A stretch of 13,503 bases of DNA from an uncultured Collinsella sp. (GTDB lineage Bacteria; Actinomycetota; Coriobacteriia; Coriobacteriales; Coriobacteriaceae). The translations under genes and the position numbers were made by a program. Under the pieces are notes generated by a model. It made no database searches, had not been told where the DNA came from, and was given only the letters and a program-made list of their open reading frames with translations. The stretch spans positions 1 through 13,503 of the forward strand of contig CABUBS010000038.1 of the NCBI GenBank assembly GCA_902489855.1, written 5' to 3'. Of this stretch, positions 6,228-12,424 are shown in pieces. How positions within the stretch are numbered: position 1 is the first letter of the stretch; each line of letters begins with the position of its first letter.

Positions 6228-7334
6228 ATGACTGAAACCATCTTCTCCCCTTCATTTGGAAATCGCCCATCCTATCTCGTTGGGCGAGGAAATGTAATTT
6301 CAACATTCATCTCCGGCCTTGAACAGGAGCCGGGCAATCGAGACCGCGCCATGCTCATGCTCGGCCAGCGAGGAAGCGGCAAGACGGTTCTCCTGTGGGA
6401 GCTCGCCGATCGCGCTCGCAAGCTTGGCTTCGTCGTCGCCACGCCCACCGTTGCCTCCGAGGACATGCTCGAGCGCATTGTTGAAAAAATCCAAGAGGCG
6501 GGCGAGCCCTATGCCAACAAACGCCATCTCCCTAAACTCACGGGCGGCAGCCTGAGCGTCTTCGGTTTCTCAGCCGGCCTTGAGTTCACGCGCGATGTGC
6601 AGGAAACCAAGAGTTTCCAGTTCAAGCTCACGCAACTGGCGCGCAAACTAACCGAGCAAGGACATGGCATCCTCATCCTCATCGATGAGCTTCAGGCTAA
6701 TTCGCCCGAGATCAGACAACTCGTCACCGCTTATCAAGAACTCGTCGGCGAGAGACTCAACGTCGCACTCGTTATGGCGGGCCTTCCGGGAGCGGTCTCG
6801 GCGACGCTCAATGACCGCGTGCTGACGTTTCTCAACCGCGCTCGCAAAGTCACACTCGAACCGCTTTCAGTCGGAGACGTCGACACCTATTACCAGCGGG
6901 CTTTCGAAGAACTCGACCTTGATATCCCAAGCGATCTTCGACTAGATGCCGCTCGCGCAACCCAGGGCTCGCCCTACATGTTGCAGCTCATCGGTTACAA
7001 CATCGCCAATCGTTGCCAGGCAGGAGAACGCGCAACACGAGAGCTAGTCGACGGAGCCATCGAGGCGTCAAAGGTCGATTTCGAAAACGATGTGTGCGAG
7101 ACGACGCTCGCCGCGCTCTCGGACCAAGACGTTGCGTTTCTTGCCGCAATGGCGGATGACGAAGACACCGTGTCGCGCATTTCTGATGTAGCCGAGCGCA
7201 TGTCGGTCACACCCGACTACGCACAAAAGTATCGCCGGCGCCTTATCGACGCCGGCGTAATCGAACAGGCCCGCCGCGGGTACGTGCGCTTCGCTGTTCC
7301 TTATATGGCTGACTACCTGCGCAGTCAGCTGTAG
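6228..7334 (+). CDS. P-loop ATPase of the AAA/STAND type with C-terminal winged helix
   Basis: A 368-residue ATP-binding protein, the only plus-strand gene firmly called in the window. Walker A is GQRGSGKT (46-53), Walker B is ILILIDE (148-154) with the catalytic D153-E154, a sensor-1-like strand is NVALVMAGLP (178-187), and candidate arginine fingers lie in FLNRARK (201-207). A lid helix begins at GSPYMLQLIG (247-256), and the last 75 residues look like a winged helix (SRISDVAERMSVTPDYAQKY). This layout resembles Orc1/Cdc6-like and AAA_16 ATPases that remodel DNA or protein complexes; no nuclease, protease or membrane segment is fused to it. AAAGGAG stands 4 nt before the ATG. Palindromic element H follows 1-2 nt after the stop. 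The gene lies between repeated H and R elements and interrupts an otherwise minus-strand sugar locus, so acquisition as a cassette is likely. Its job is unknown; a defence or mobile-element role is only a guess. Confidence 0.85.
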   Translation: MTETIFSPSFGNRPSYLVGRGNVISTFISGLEQEPGNRDRAMLMLGQRGSGKTVLLWELADRARKLGFVVATPTVASEDMLERIVEKIQEAGEPYANKRHLPKLTGGSLSVFGFSAGLEFTRDVQETKSFQFKLTQLARKLTEQGHGILILIDELQANSPEIRQLVTAYQELVGERLNVALVMAGLPGAVSATLNDRVLTFLNRARKVTLEPLSVGDVDTYYQRAFEELDLDIPSDLRLDAARATQGSPYMLQLIGYNIANRCQAGERATRELVDGAIEASKVDFENDVCETTLAALSDQDVAFLAAMADDEDTVSRISDVAERMSVTPDYAQKYRRRLIDAGVIEQARRGYVRFAVPYMADYLRSQL

Positions 7335-7335
7335 G

Positions 7336-7376
7336 AAAACCACCACGAAGGGGACAGGCACCTTTGTGATGGTTTT
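7336..7376. repeat. palindromic element H, right copy (possible ATPase terminator)
   Basis: Arms 7336-7350 and 7362-7376 pair over 15 bp with two irregular positions around the ggggacaggcac core. It follows the ATPase stop (7332-7334) almost directly and may end that transcript, though the T residues (ggtttt) lie within the stem rather than after it. It is followed within 10 nt by the third R element, the same order as on the left of the cassette. Confidence 0.8.
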
Positions 7377-7385
7377 GACCGGTTT

Positions 7386-7443
7386 GTCTCGGTCTGTAAC
7401 AGGTAGAGACGATTTTGGCTGCTAGATGTTACAGGATTGAGAC
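7386..7443. repeat. palindromic element R, copy 3
   Basis: gtctcggtctgtaaca (7386-7401) pairs with tgttacaggattgagac (7427-7443), a 16-bp stem with a bulge and mismatches. The loop, ggtagagacgattttggctg and onwards, is nearly the same as in copy 2. It ends 6 nt from the stop codon of the minus-strand DUF4867 gene and could form the 3' hairpin of its mRNA. Confidence 0.8.
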
Positions 7444-7449
7444 GAAGCG

Positions 7450-8094
7450 CTAGTCGCAGGTGATGTCGAGGTTTTTGCCGGTTAGGCCTACGTAGCCGCC
7501 CTCGGCTGCTTTGGGACTATCGGCGTGGCAGAGGACCCACTTGTCGGCCTTCCAGTAGCAGTAGCTGTCGCCGGCGGCGGACATGTTGGCAGCGGCCTCG
7601 GGACGCGGACCATTGGTGCCGGCGGGCAGCGCTACCATTACCTGGAAGCCACCGTCGTCGACCATGCACGGCGTGTAGTGCAGCGTCGTGGCGTAGACCT
7701 CGACGAGCGTGCCGGCCGGCGCGCGGAAGGCCTTGACCTGCGCGGTATCGAGCTTGCCGTCGACGATCTGCTCGCGCTTGGCCAGCAGCAGGATAAAATC
7801 GCGGGCGCCCAGGTTGAACTCGCTGGCGCGGTGATACTCCAGGCAGTTGAGCTTCGTGTTACGGCCGTTGCACCAGCCCAGCTGGAAGGGGCGGCCGCCG
7901 TACATGAGCAGACCGAGCGTGTCGGCACCTTCGACCTGTTCCAGCTCGGGCGCGGAGGCCACATACTTGCTACCCTCGGGAATGGGCGTGGCGGAAAGTG
8001 CCTCGACAAGCGGAGCTGTCAGGCTGGAGGGTACGTCGTCCCACACGCGGCCGTAGGACTTGAACTCGGGATCGGTAACAGAGTAGATATGCAT
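7450..8094 (-). CDS. DUF4867 family protein
   Basis: A 214-residue soluble protein without signal peptide or membrane segment. The sequence from MHIYSVTDPEFKSYGRV to the C-terminal GLTGKNLDITCD matches what I know of the DUF4867 family, whose members are about this length and occur next to sugar-utilisation genes in gut bacteria. The middle part (LGWCNGRNTKLNCLEYHRAS, then LVEVYATTLHYTPC) alternates short strands and turns like a cupin fold and has several His and Glu residues that could bind metal, but no family with a proven reaction can be named. AGGAG lies 6 nt before the ATG. It has its own 125-nt upstream region, so it is probably transcribed apart from the hydrolase. A role in sugar or sugar-acid metabolism is inferred from context only. 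Confidence 0.75.
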   Translation of the reverse strand: MHIYSVTDPEFKSYGRVWDDVPSSLTAPLVEALSATPIPEGSKYVASAPELEQVEGADTLGLLMYGGRPFQLGWCNGRNTKLNCLEYHRASEFNLGARDFILLLAKREQIVDGKLDTAQVKAFRAPAGTLVEVYATTLHYTPCMVDDGGFQVMVALPAGTNGPRPEAAANMSAAGDSYCYWKADKWVLCHADSPKAAEGGYVGLTGKNLDITCD

Positions 8095-8117
8095 GTTCGC
8101 TCCTGTTCGTAAATGTG

Positions 8118-8163
8118 ACTATATAAACATTCTAGAACATTAGCCGTCTTTTGATGGAGTCAA
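8118..8163 (-). promoter_or_regulatory. possible promoter/operator of the DUF4867 gene
   Basis: On the minus strand TTGACT (8163-8158) is followed after 15 bp by TAATGT, a short-spaced promoter candidate; TATAGT (8123-8118) further down has no partner box. Between them lies the 8-bp palindrome TTCTAGAA (8130-8137), set in near-repeats of ATGTT, which could be an operator. The region is clearly AT-rich compared with its surroundings. No experimental support can be drawn from sequence alone. Confidence 0.3.
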
Positions 8164-8219
8164 TACCGCAAACAACACGCACCAGAGTCACATGGGCAAA
8201 AGGGCGGCGTGTATTTTAC

Positions 8220-9200
8220 TTAGCCGAGATAGCCCTTAAGGAACTCAATGACACCCGAGCACCAGTGATCAGTTTCCGGCGCATGAGGTTTCATTAACGC
8301 ATGTCCTCCTTCTGGATACACAATCTCCTCGTGGTGCACCCCAGCCGCATCCAGTGCGTCAACCATCTTTCCGAGATTGCCGGGCGATACGACATCATCG
8401 TCGGCGCATTGCCAAAGATATGTCGGCGGATACCGTTCCCACACATGTTGATCAATGCAGAAATCATCAATCGCATCGTGCCCAGCTCCACCGCACACCG
8501 AATCAAGAAATCTATGGTCTGACGCACATTCGGACTCATGAAGGTCAATCGGGGCGTAACACAGAACCAAAGCTTTTGGCGGCTCGCATCCGTAAGATGC
8601 AAACCCCTTGTTATCCGTCCCCCACTCGGCGGTCAAATGCGCGCCAGCGGAAAAACCGATAACCGCATATTTTTTGTCCACATTAAATCGCGTTGAATTC
8701 TCGAGGACAAAACGGACTGCGCGATTAAGGTCATCGATCGGACGCGGCATCAGCGGCTCGACCCTCACCCTGTATGACAACACAAACACGTTATAGCCCG
8801 CATCGTTGAGCTCGGGAGCAACGGGAAAACCTTCCATTTGGTGACAAACGCTCTGATAGCCCCCACCCGAAATCGCGATAACGAATGGCGCCCCCGGTCG
8901 CCCCGGAAAGAAAAACAGCTTTGCGTTGCGCCGGGTCGGATCGCGAATACAATCGGCTTCATCCCAAATATCGTATGCAACCTGCCTCCCGTCATCCGCA
9001 AGCTCAACAATCCGATTCAACCCGCGCAGAACACGAGTAACTTCATACGGATTAGTGTCGGAATTCAAATGGGCCGCGATGGGCTTATTCCACATGCGCT
9101 CCCAAGTTGAAGGTCGGCAAAGCATGAGATGCTCACCGAACCCAGCGAACTCAGGAAGAAGTGCGATTTCTCCAAATGTCATATCGGCAGTAATTGTCAT
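8220..9200 (-). CDS. alpha/beta hydrolase (esterase/lipase-like, acetyl-xylan-esterase type)
   Basis: A 326-residue cytoplasmic hydrolase of the esterase/lipase superfamily. The nucleophile is S184 in the elbow GFSAGAH, the oxyanion-hole segment is SGGGYQ (111-116), the acid is one of D267-D269 in QCADDDVV and the base is H300 in PEGGHAL, in the order expected for a Ser-Asp-His triad. About 85 residues precede the core and contain no signal peptide, so the substrate is probably an intracellular, PTS-imported glycoside ester or a small acyl ester; deacetylation of sugars is the best guess. It follows the PTS gene by about 100 nt, with a terminator-like hairpin between, and GGAG lies 9 nt before the ATG. 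Base composition is more AT-rich than in the GH1 or luxS genes, as for the PTS and antiterminator genes. Confidence 0.85.
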   Translation of the reverse strand: MTITADMTFGEIALLPEFAGFGEHLMLCRPSTWERMWNKPIAAHLNSDTNPYEVTRVLRGLNRIVELADDGRQVAYDIWDEADCIRDPTRRNAKLFFFPGRPGAPFVIAISGGGYQSVCHQMEGFPVAPELNDAGYNVFVLSYRVRVEPLMPRPIDDLNRAVRFVLENSTRFNVDKKYAVIGFSAGAHLTAEWGTDNKGFASYGCEPPKALVLCYAPIDLHESECASDHRFLDSVCGGAGHDAIDDFCIDQHVWERYPPTYLWQCADDDVVSPGNLGKMVDALDAAGVHHEEIVYPEGGHALMKPHAPETDHWCSGVIEFLKGYLG

Positions 9201-9216
9201 AACCAGTCACTCCAAA

Positions 9217-9254
9217 AACGAGGTGGGCTCGCGCAGATCAATCGCAAGCCCACC
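9217..9254 (-). terminator. intrinsic terminator or attenuator between PTS and hydrolase genes
   Basis: On the minus strand the arm 9254-9243 (ggtgggcttgcg) pairs with 9233-9222 (cgcgagcccacc) over 12 bp, with one G-U or A-C position, around a 9-nt loop. It is followed by TCGTTTTTGG, a usable T tract. The hairpin stands 50 nt after the PTS stop and about 20 nt before the hydrolase start, so it should lower hydrolase expression relative to the transporter. Confidence 0.75.
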
Positions 9255-9304
9255 ATATGCAATCTGCCGCGGGGTTTTCAGCAGCTTACATTCCGAATAA
9301 TTGT

Positions 9305-10675
9305 CTATTCCGCCGACGTGTCTGCATCAGGGCGATACATGATGTAGACGAGGACGAAGGTAAGAATAAAACCAACGACATTGCAAAGGATCGCACCAAT
9401 AAGGCTGCTCATATCACCGGAAGGATTCATGTAGCCGGGGAAGCTGAAAATACCACTCGACGTCATAACGAACGTGCGGGTATTGAAGATAGCCGGGATA
9501 ACAGCGCTAATTGCACCAGAAATCATGGAAGCGACGATGATCTTCTTGTGCTCCAAAACTATGCCGTACAGGGCAGGTTCTGTAATTCCGCACAGGCTCG
9601 TAATGGCACAGCTGAATCCAAGGCTCTTTTCGCTCGGATCCTTCGAGCGGAAAGCAAACGCCAAGCAAGCGCCGACGACACCCATGCTACCGCAAAGAAG
9701 TCCAAGGATAGGGTCGGAACCGACGGTCATAATATTGTTGATGGAGATCACAATGAGGGCCCAATGGAGTCCAAGAGGAATCATGACGAGGCCAAATATC
9801 GGTCCAAGAATAACGCCGCAAAGAATGGGACTGAACTGATAGACCGCCAGTACGGCAGTCGCAAGCAAGGAGCTCGCCTGTTGGATAACCGGGCCAACCA
9901 CAAGAAGCGAGATGGGGGCAGCAATAGCAACTGTCAGGAACGGAACGAGTGCAAATGCCAAAGCATCGGGAAGAACCGCACGCAGCCACTTATAAAGAAC
10001 GGATGCGAACCAAGCCGCCACGATAGCGGGAAACACCGTCGAGGCATAGCTCACCATCGTGAACTTCATGCCGAACAAATCCAGCGCATCACCAGCTCCA
10101 GCTGCGGCAACAAAAGTCGGGTAAAGCAGGATTGCACCGAGCACCGCACCGATATATTGATCGATTCCAAAGAATTTGGCCGCAGACGATCCGACGAGAA
10201 CGGGCAAGAAATACATGCTGGCGTTTCCCATGCCGTACAGCAGGGTATAAATTCCGCTCTCAGCGGAAACGACACCTGCCGTCGTCAGGATACTAAGGAC
10301 GGCGTTTATCATTCCGCATGCAATCAAGGCGGGAAGAACGGGCATCATGATGCCGCTGATCAGCTTCATCAGCTTTCCCAGAAAACCTTTGGTCTCGCCT
10401 TCATCTGCCGCGGACTTCCCGGTGTCAACCCCGGTTTCCTTTGCAACGATTTCGTAGACCTTATCGACCTTGGGCCCCACAATCACTTGGTATTGCCCTG
10501 CTGAATGGCGAATATCGATCACACCATCGATTGCCTTGACTTTTGCATCATCTACGATGCTTTCGTCCTTAAGATTGAACCTTAAACGAGTCATGCAGTG
10601 GGCTACAAATGTAACGTTTTCTGCACCGCCCACCATCTCGAGAATCTCGGCAGCGAGCTTGGTTGTATCTGCCAT
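9305..10675 (-). CDS. PTS beta-glucoside-type transporter subunit EIIBC
   Basis: Membrane permease that imports and phosphorylates a beta-glucoside-like sugar. From the chosen start (456 residues) the EIIB domain covers about 1-80, with the phosphorylated cysteine C27 in VAHCMTRLRF. The EIIC domain (about 100-450) has about ten hydrophobic spans and the sugar-binding motif GITEPALYG (363-371). The architecture is that of the Glc/bgl superfamily (BglF, BglP) but there is no C-terminal EIIA domain, so an EIIA from another protein must donate phosphate. Three in-frame ATGs compete: 10693, 10684 and 10675. The last gives the usual MADTTKLAAEIL beginning, with GGGAG 11 nt upstream, and is preferred. 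The antiterminator gene lies immediately upstream and is the expected regulator. Confidence 0.93.
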   Translation of the reverse strand: MADTTKLAAEILEMVGGAENVTFVAHCMTRLRFNLKDESIVDDAKVKAIDGVIDIRHSAGQYQVIVGPKVDKVYEIVAKETGVDTGKSAADEGETKGFLGKLMKLISGIMMPVLPALIACGMINAVLSILTTAGVVSAESGIYTLLYGMGNASMYFLPVLVGSSAAKFFGIDQYIGAVLGAILLYPTFVAAAGAGDALDLFGMKFTMVSYASTVFPAIVAAWFASVLYKWLRAVLPDALAFALVPFLTVAIAAPISLLVVGPVIQQASSLLATAVLAVYQFSPILCGVILGPIFGLVMIPLGLHWALIVISINNIMTVGSDPILGLLCGSMGVVGACLAFAFRSKDPSEKSLGFSCAITSLCGITEPALYGIVLEHKKIIVASMISGAISAVIPAIFNTRTFVMTSSGIFSFPGYMNPSGDMSSLIGAILCNVVGFILTFVLVYIMYRPDADTSAE

Positions 10676-10708
10676 AAATACCATTTCTCCCATGTTGTGT
10701 TTTATATG

Positions 10709-10740
10709 TAACCATCGGCAAAGCGCGCGCCTTCGCCGAC
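10709..10740 (-). promoter_or_regulatory. intercistronic hairpin between antiterminator and PTS genes
   Basis: On the minus strand TCGGCGAAG and CTTTGCCGA form a 9-bp stem (one G-U pair) around GCGCGCG, within the gap between the antiterminator stop and the PTS start. It is followed by TGGTTACATATAAA, not a T tract, so it is not a normal terminator. It may be a processing or stabilising hairpin that sets different levels for the two products. Confidence 0.45.
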
Positions 10741-10743
10741 CAA

Positions 10744-11583
10744 TTACCTAGCTTTCGATGCGATTCGATTGATATGCATCATCAGATAGAGTCTTTCTTC
10801 GTCTATAAGTTCTTGGCCCGTCAGCCGGCTGAGAACAGAAGCGATGTCATCGGCGCACGCCGATGCCACCGGATATTCATCTTTGAGCGAGAGATACATC
10901 TTGCGGTTGTCGCTTACGATACTTTCGCCAGAGTTCAACCTATTGAATAGGTACTGAAGGTGGGTTGCGAACCTTGCATAATCGAAGCCCTCCCGATCAA
11001 CTTGAATACCAAGCCGTCTTTCAACAGCAATAGTTGATTCTTCGAGAACGCGATCGTAAAAGTCCGTGCCAAACTCTTCAGCCAGCTCACATGAATCCGA
11101 ATCGGCCATGTTATTGATAAACGCCATGGCAATTCCAACTGTCTCATGAGCGGGAAGCCTAACATTGAGACGTTTCCTGATTATTCGAAGCGCGTACTCG
11201 CCGATTTTGAATTCGACGGGATATTGTTGGCGAACATCAAAAGACAAGGGCATATGGACAACAATGTTTTGCTCCTTGCGCTTAATTGCATACGCGATAT
11301 GGTCCGCAAGAATAAACGGCAAATTAGGGCTTACTTCATAGGGAAGCAGTCCTGTCGACATATCAATAACATCCGAGGTCAGCTCGAGAAGTTCATCCGA
11401 GACTTCATCAATGAGAGCGATGTAGCGGGAACTAACGTTATAGAACGTTCGTTGAATCTCCGAGAGCGGTAATTCATCGCCAACGTCCTTAAACCCCAGG
11501 CCACGCCCGAATGCCACCAGCTGCCTGCCATTTCCGTCGATGCAGAGGACAGCGCTGGTGTTAATTCGTTTAACGATTTCCAT
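10744..11583 (-). CDS. BglG/LicT-family transcription antiterminator
   Basis: A 279-residue RNA-binding regulator of the sugar locus, normal length for the family. The co-antiterminator RNA-binding domain is about 1-55 (MEIVKRINTSAVLCID, then GRGLGF). PRD1 covers about 65-170 and PRD2 about 175-279. In LicT numbering the phosphorylatable histidines correspond here to H95 (LADHIAYAI), H208 (RFATHLQYLF) and H270 (YLMMHINRI). The second PRD1 histidine is absent: GIAMAFINN has A154 where the family has ALHI. By family knowledge, EII-dependent phosphorylation of PRD1 inactivates the protein and HPr-dependent phosphorylation of PRD2 activates it, so sugar uptake turns the operon on. The gene is first in the operon and preceded by a leader terminator, so it should control itself and the PTS gene. 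Confidence 0.93.
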   Translation of the reverse strand: MEIVKRINTSAVLCIDGNGRQLVAFGRGLGFKDVGDELPLSEIQRTFYNVSSRYIALIDEVSDELLELTSDVIDMSTGLLPYEVSPNLPFILADHIAYAIKRKEQNIVVHMPLSFDVRQQYPVEFKIGEYALRIIRKRLNVRLPAHETVGIAMAFINNMADSDSCELAEEFGTDFYDRVLEESTIAVERRLGIQVDREGFDYARFATHLQYLFNRLNSGESIVSDNRKMYLSLKDEYPVASACADDIASVLSRLTGQELIDEERLYLMMHINRIASKAR

Positions 11584-11591
11584 GTGTCCCC

Positions 11592-11661
11592 CTTAAACAA
11601 AACAAGGCTCCCGAAGCAGAATCCGACAATCAATGTCGACAGATGCTGCTTCAGGAGCCTT
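11592..11661 (-). terminator. leader terminator of the antiterminator/PTS operon
   Basis: On the minus strand 11661-11646 (aaggctcctgaagcag) pairs with 11619-11604 (ctgcttcgggagcctt) over 16 bp, with one A-G irregularity. An inner 5-bp stem (cgaca/tgtcg) closes the loop, and GTTTTGTTT follows. It lies within the 5' leader, ending less than 20 nt before the antiterminator ATG, so it acts before any coding sequence. This is the typical target of BglG/LicT control. Confidence 0.75.
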
Positions 11662-11686
11662 GCCTGAATATCACTCTGGTTGCCAG
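11655..11686 (-). promoter_or_regulatory. RAT-like antiterminator site overlapping the leader terminator
   Basis: On the minus strand the segment ends ATTCAGGCAAGGCTC, close to the CAGGCAAAACC right half of known ribonucleic antiterminators, and its GGCTC overlaps the 5' arm of the terminator as the mechanism demands. The left half (GGCAACCAGAGTGAT) matches the GG-TTGT-ACTG consensus poorly, so the exact limits and folding are uncertain. Position and regulator gene together make the assignment reasonable. Confidence 0.5.
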
Positions 11687-11783
11687 TTTAAGCGAAACAC
11701 CGTAAATGACCTCGTGTAAACATTACTAAACAGTTAAACGGTCGATATCTCCATGTGAACGGTTTAGAAGCAGAAGGCAATCC

Positions 11784-12272
11784 TTACGCCTGCTGGTAGT
11801 GCAGGTGCTTCTCGTCGATATCGGCCAGGTCGCGGTCGAGGTAGCGGCGCGCGAGCCAGTTTGCCATGGGAAGGTTCTGGTCCAGGTAGTTGCCGCACTC
11901 CTCGGGAGCGGCACCGGGGACATCGCCCTCAAAGTCGGCGACGAACTCAAAGAGCTCGCGCACGAGCGGCAGGATCTCCTCGCTCGTCACCTCGCCAAAC
12001 ACGACCAGGTAAAAGCCCGTGCGGCAGCCCATGGGGCCAAAGTAAACGATACGGCTCGACCACTCGGCATGATTGCGAAGGAAGGTCGCACCCAGGTGCT
12101 CGATGGTGTGGCACTCAGCCGTGTTCATGACCGGCTCTTTATTGGGCGTGGTCAGACGCAGGTCAAAGGTGGTGACGGCAGCACCGGTCGCCGGATCGCG
12201 GTCGATGCGACTCACGTATACGCCGGGCTCAAGCAGCAGATGATCGACAGAAAAGCTCGCAATGCGCTCCAT
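11784..12272 (-). CDS. luxS: S-ribosylhomocysteine lyase LuxS
   Basis: Cytoplasmic metalloenzyme that splits S-ribosylhomocysteine to homocysteine and DPD, the precursor of autoinducer-2, in the activated methyl cycle. The 162 residues match the family length. The metal-binding HxxEH motif is H55-T-I-E58-H59, the third ligand is C126 in EECGNY, and the catalytic cysteine is C83 in GPMGCRTG. The N-terminal SFSVDHLLLEPGVYVSR and the NTAECHTIEHLGATFLRN stretch are both typical. A GAGAGG ribosome-binding site lies about 9 nt before the ATG. It appears to be a single-gene unit between the REP-like hairpins and the leader of the antiterminator operon; no pfs or methyl-cycle gene is adjacent. Confidence 0.97.
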   Translation of the reverse strand: MERIASFSVDHLLLEPGVYVSRIDRDPATGAAVTTFDLRLTTPNKEPVMNTAECHTIEHLGATFLRNHAEWSSRIVYFGPMGCRTGFYLVVFGEVTSEEILPLVRELFEFVADFEGDVPGAAPEECGNYLDQNLPMANWLARRYLDRDLADIDEKHLHYQQA

Positions 12273-12292
12273 GGCAGATCCTCTCGATAGTC

Positions 12293-12369
12293 AATTTGGG
12301 ACGGGGCTCTTTTAGCTGGTTCGAATGGTCACACCAATCATACCAGTCAAAAAAGCCCCGTCCCAAATT
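12293..12369. repeat. REP-like long hairpin
   Basis: aatttgggacggggct (12293-12308) and agccccgtcccaaatt (12354-12369) form a perfect 16-bp stem. The stem extends inward through CTTTTAGCTGGT and ACCAGTCAAAAA with a few irregular pairs, making a 77-nt hairpin. The element looks like an interspersed repeat unit rather than a plain terminator, because its T run sits inside the stem. It could still protect or end the kinase mRNA 3' end, and it lies only 21 nt before luxS. Confidence 0.75.
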
Positions 12370-12375
12370 AGCCAC

Positions 12376-12414
12376 CTGGGACGAAGACCAATGATTATTT
12401 GATCCCCGTCCCAG
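12376..12414. repeat. second, shorter REP-like hairpin
   Basis: ctgggacg (12376-12383) and cgtcccag (12407-12414) pair over 8 bp around a 23-nt loop. On the minus strand it reads ctgggacggggat, repeating the TGGGACGGGG core of the larger neighbour. It begins 10 nt beyond the kinase stop. Two elements with the same core next to each other resemble paired REP units. Confidence 0.6.
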
Positions 12415-12424
12415 AAAAATCATT

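Noticed and set aside
6002..6241. Small membrane protein on the minus strand (79 codons)
   Set aside because: The Phe/Leu-rich start is the complement of the purine-rich RBS repeat of the ATPase, and the rest covers the DUF4867 remnant and an R palindrome.
5890..7376. Insertion sequence with terminal inverted repeats around the ATPase
   Set aside because: The H and R elements on the two sides are in direct orientation, each being its own palindrome, and the gene has no transposase or recombinase motifs.
5890..7443. CRISPR array from the repeated palindromes
   Set aside because: Only two or three copies, irregular spacing, a gene between them and no cas genes. The units are self-complementary interspersed hairpins.
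9257..10504. Plus-strand open frame of 415 codons opposite the PTS gene
   Set aside because: The translation is rich in Asn, Arg, Lys, His and Asp without hydrophobic core or domain, as expected from the complement of a membrane protein gene.
12293..12369. Ordinary intrinsic terminator of the FGGY kinase gene
   Set aside because: The T run lies inside the stem and no T tract follows it on the minus strand; an interspersed REP-like element fits better, though it may still affect the mRNA end.
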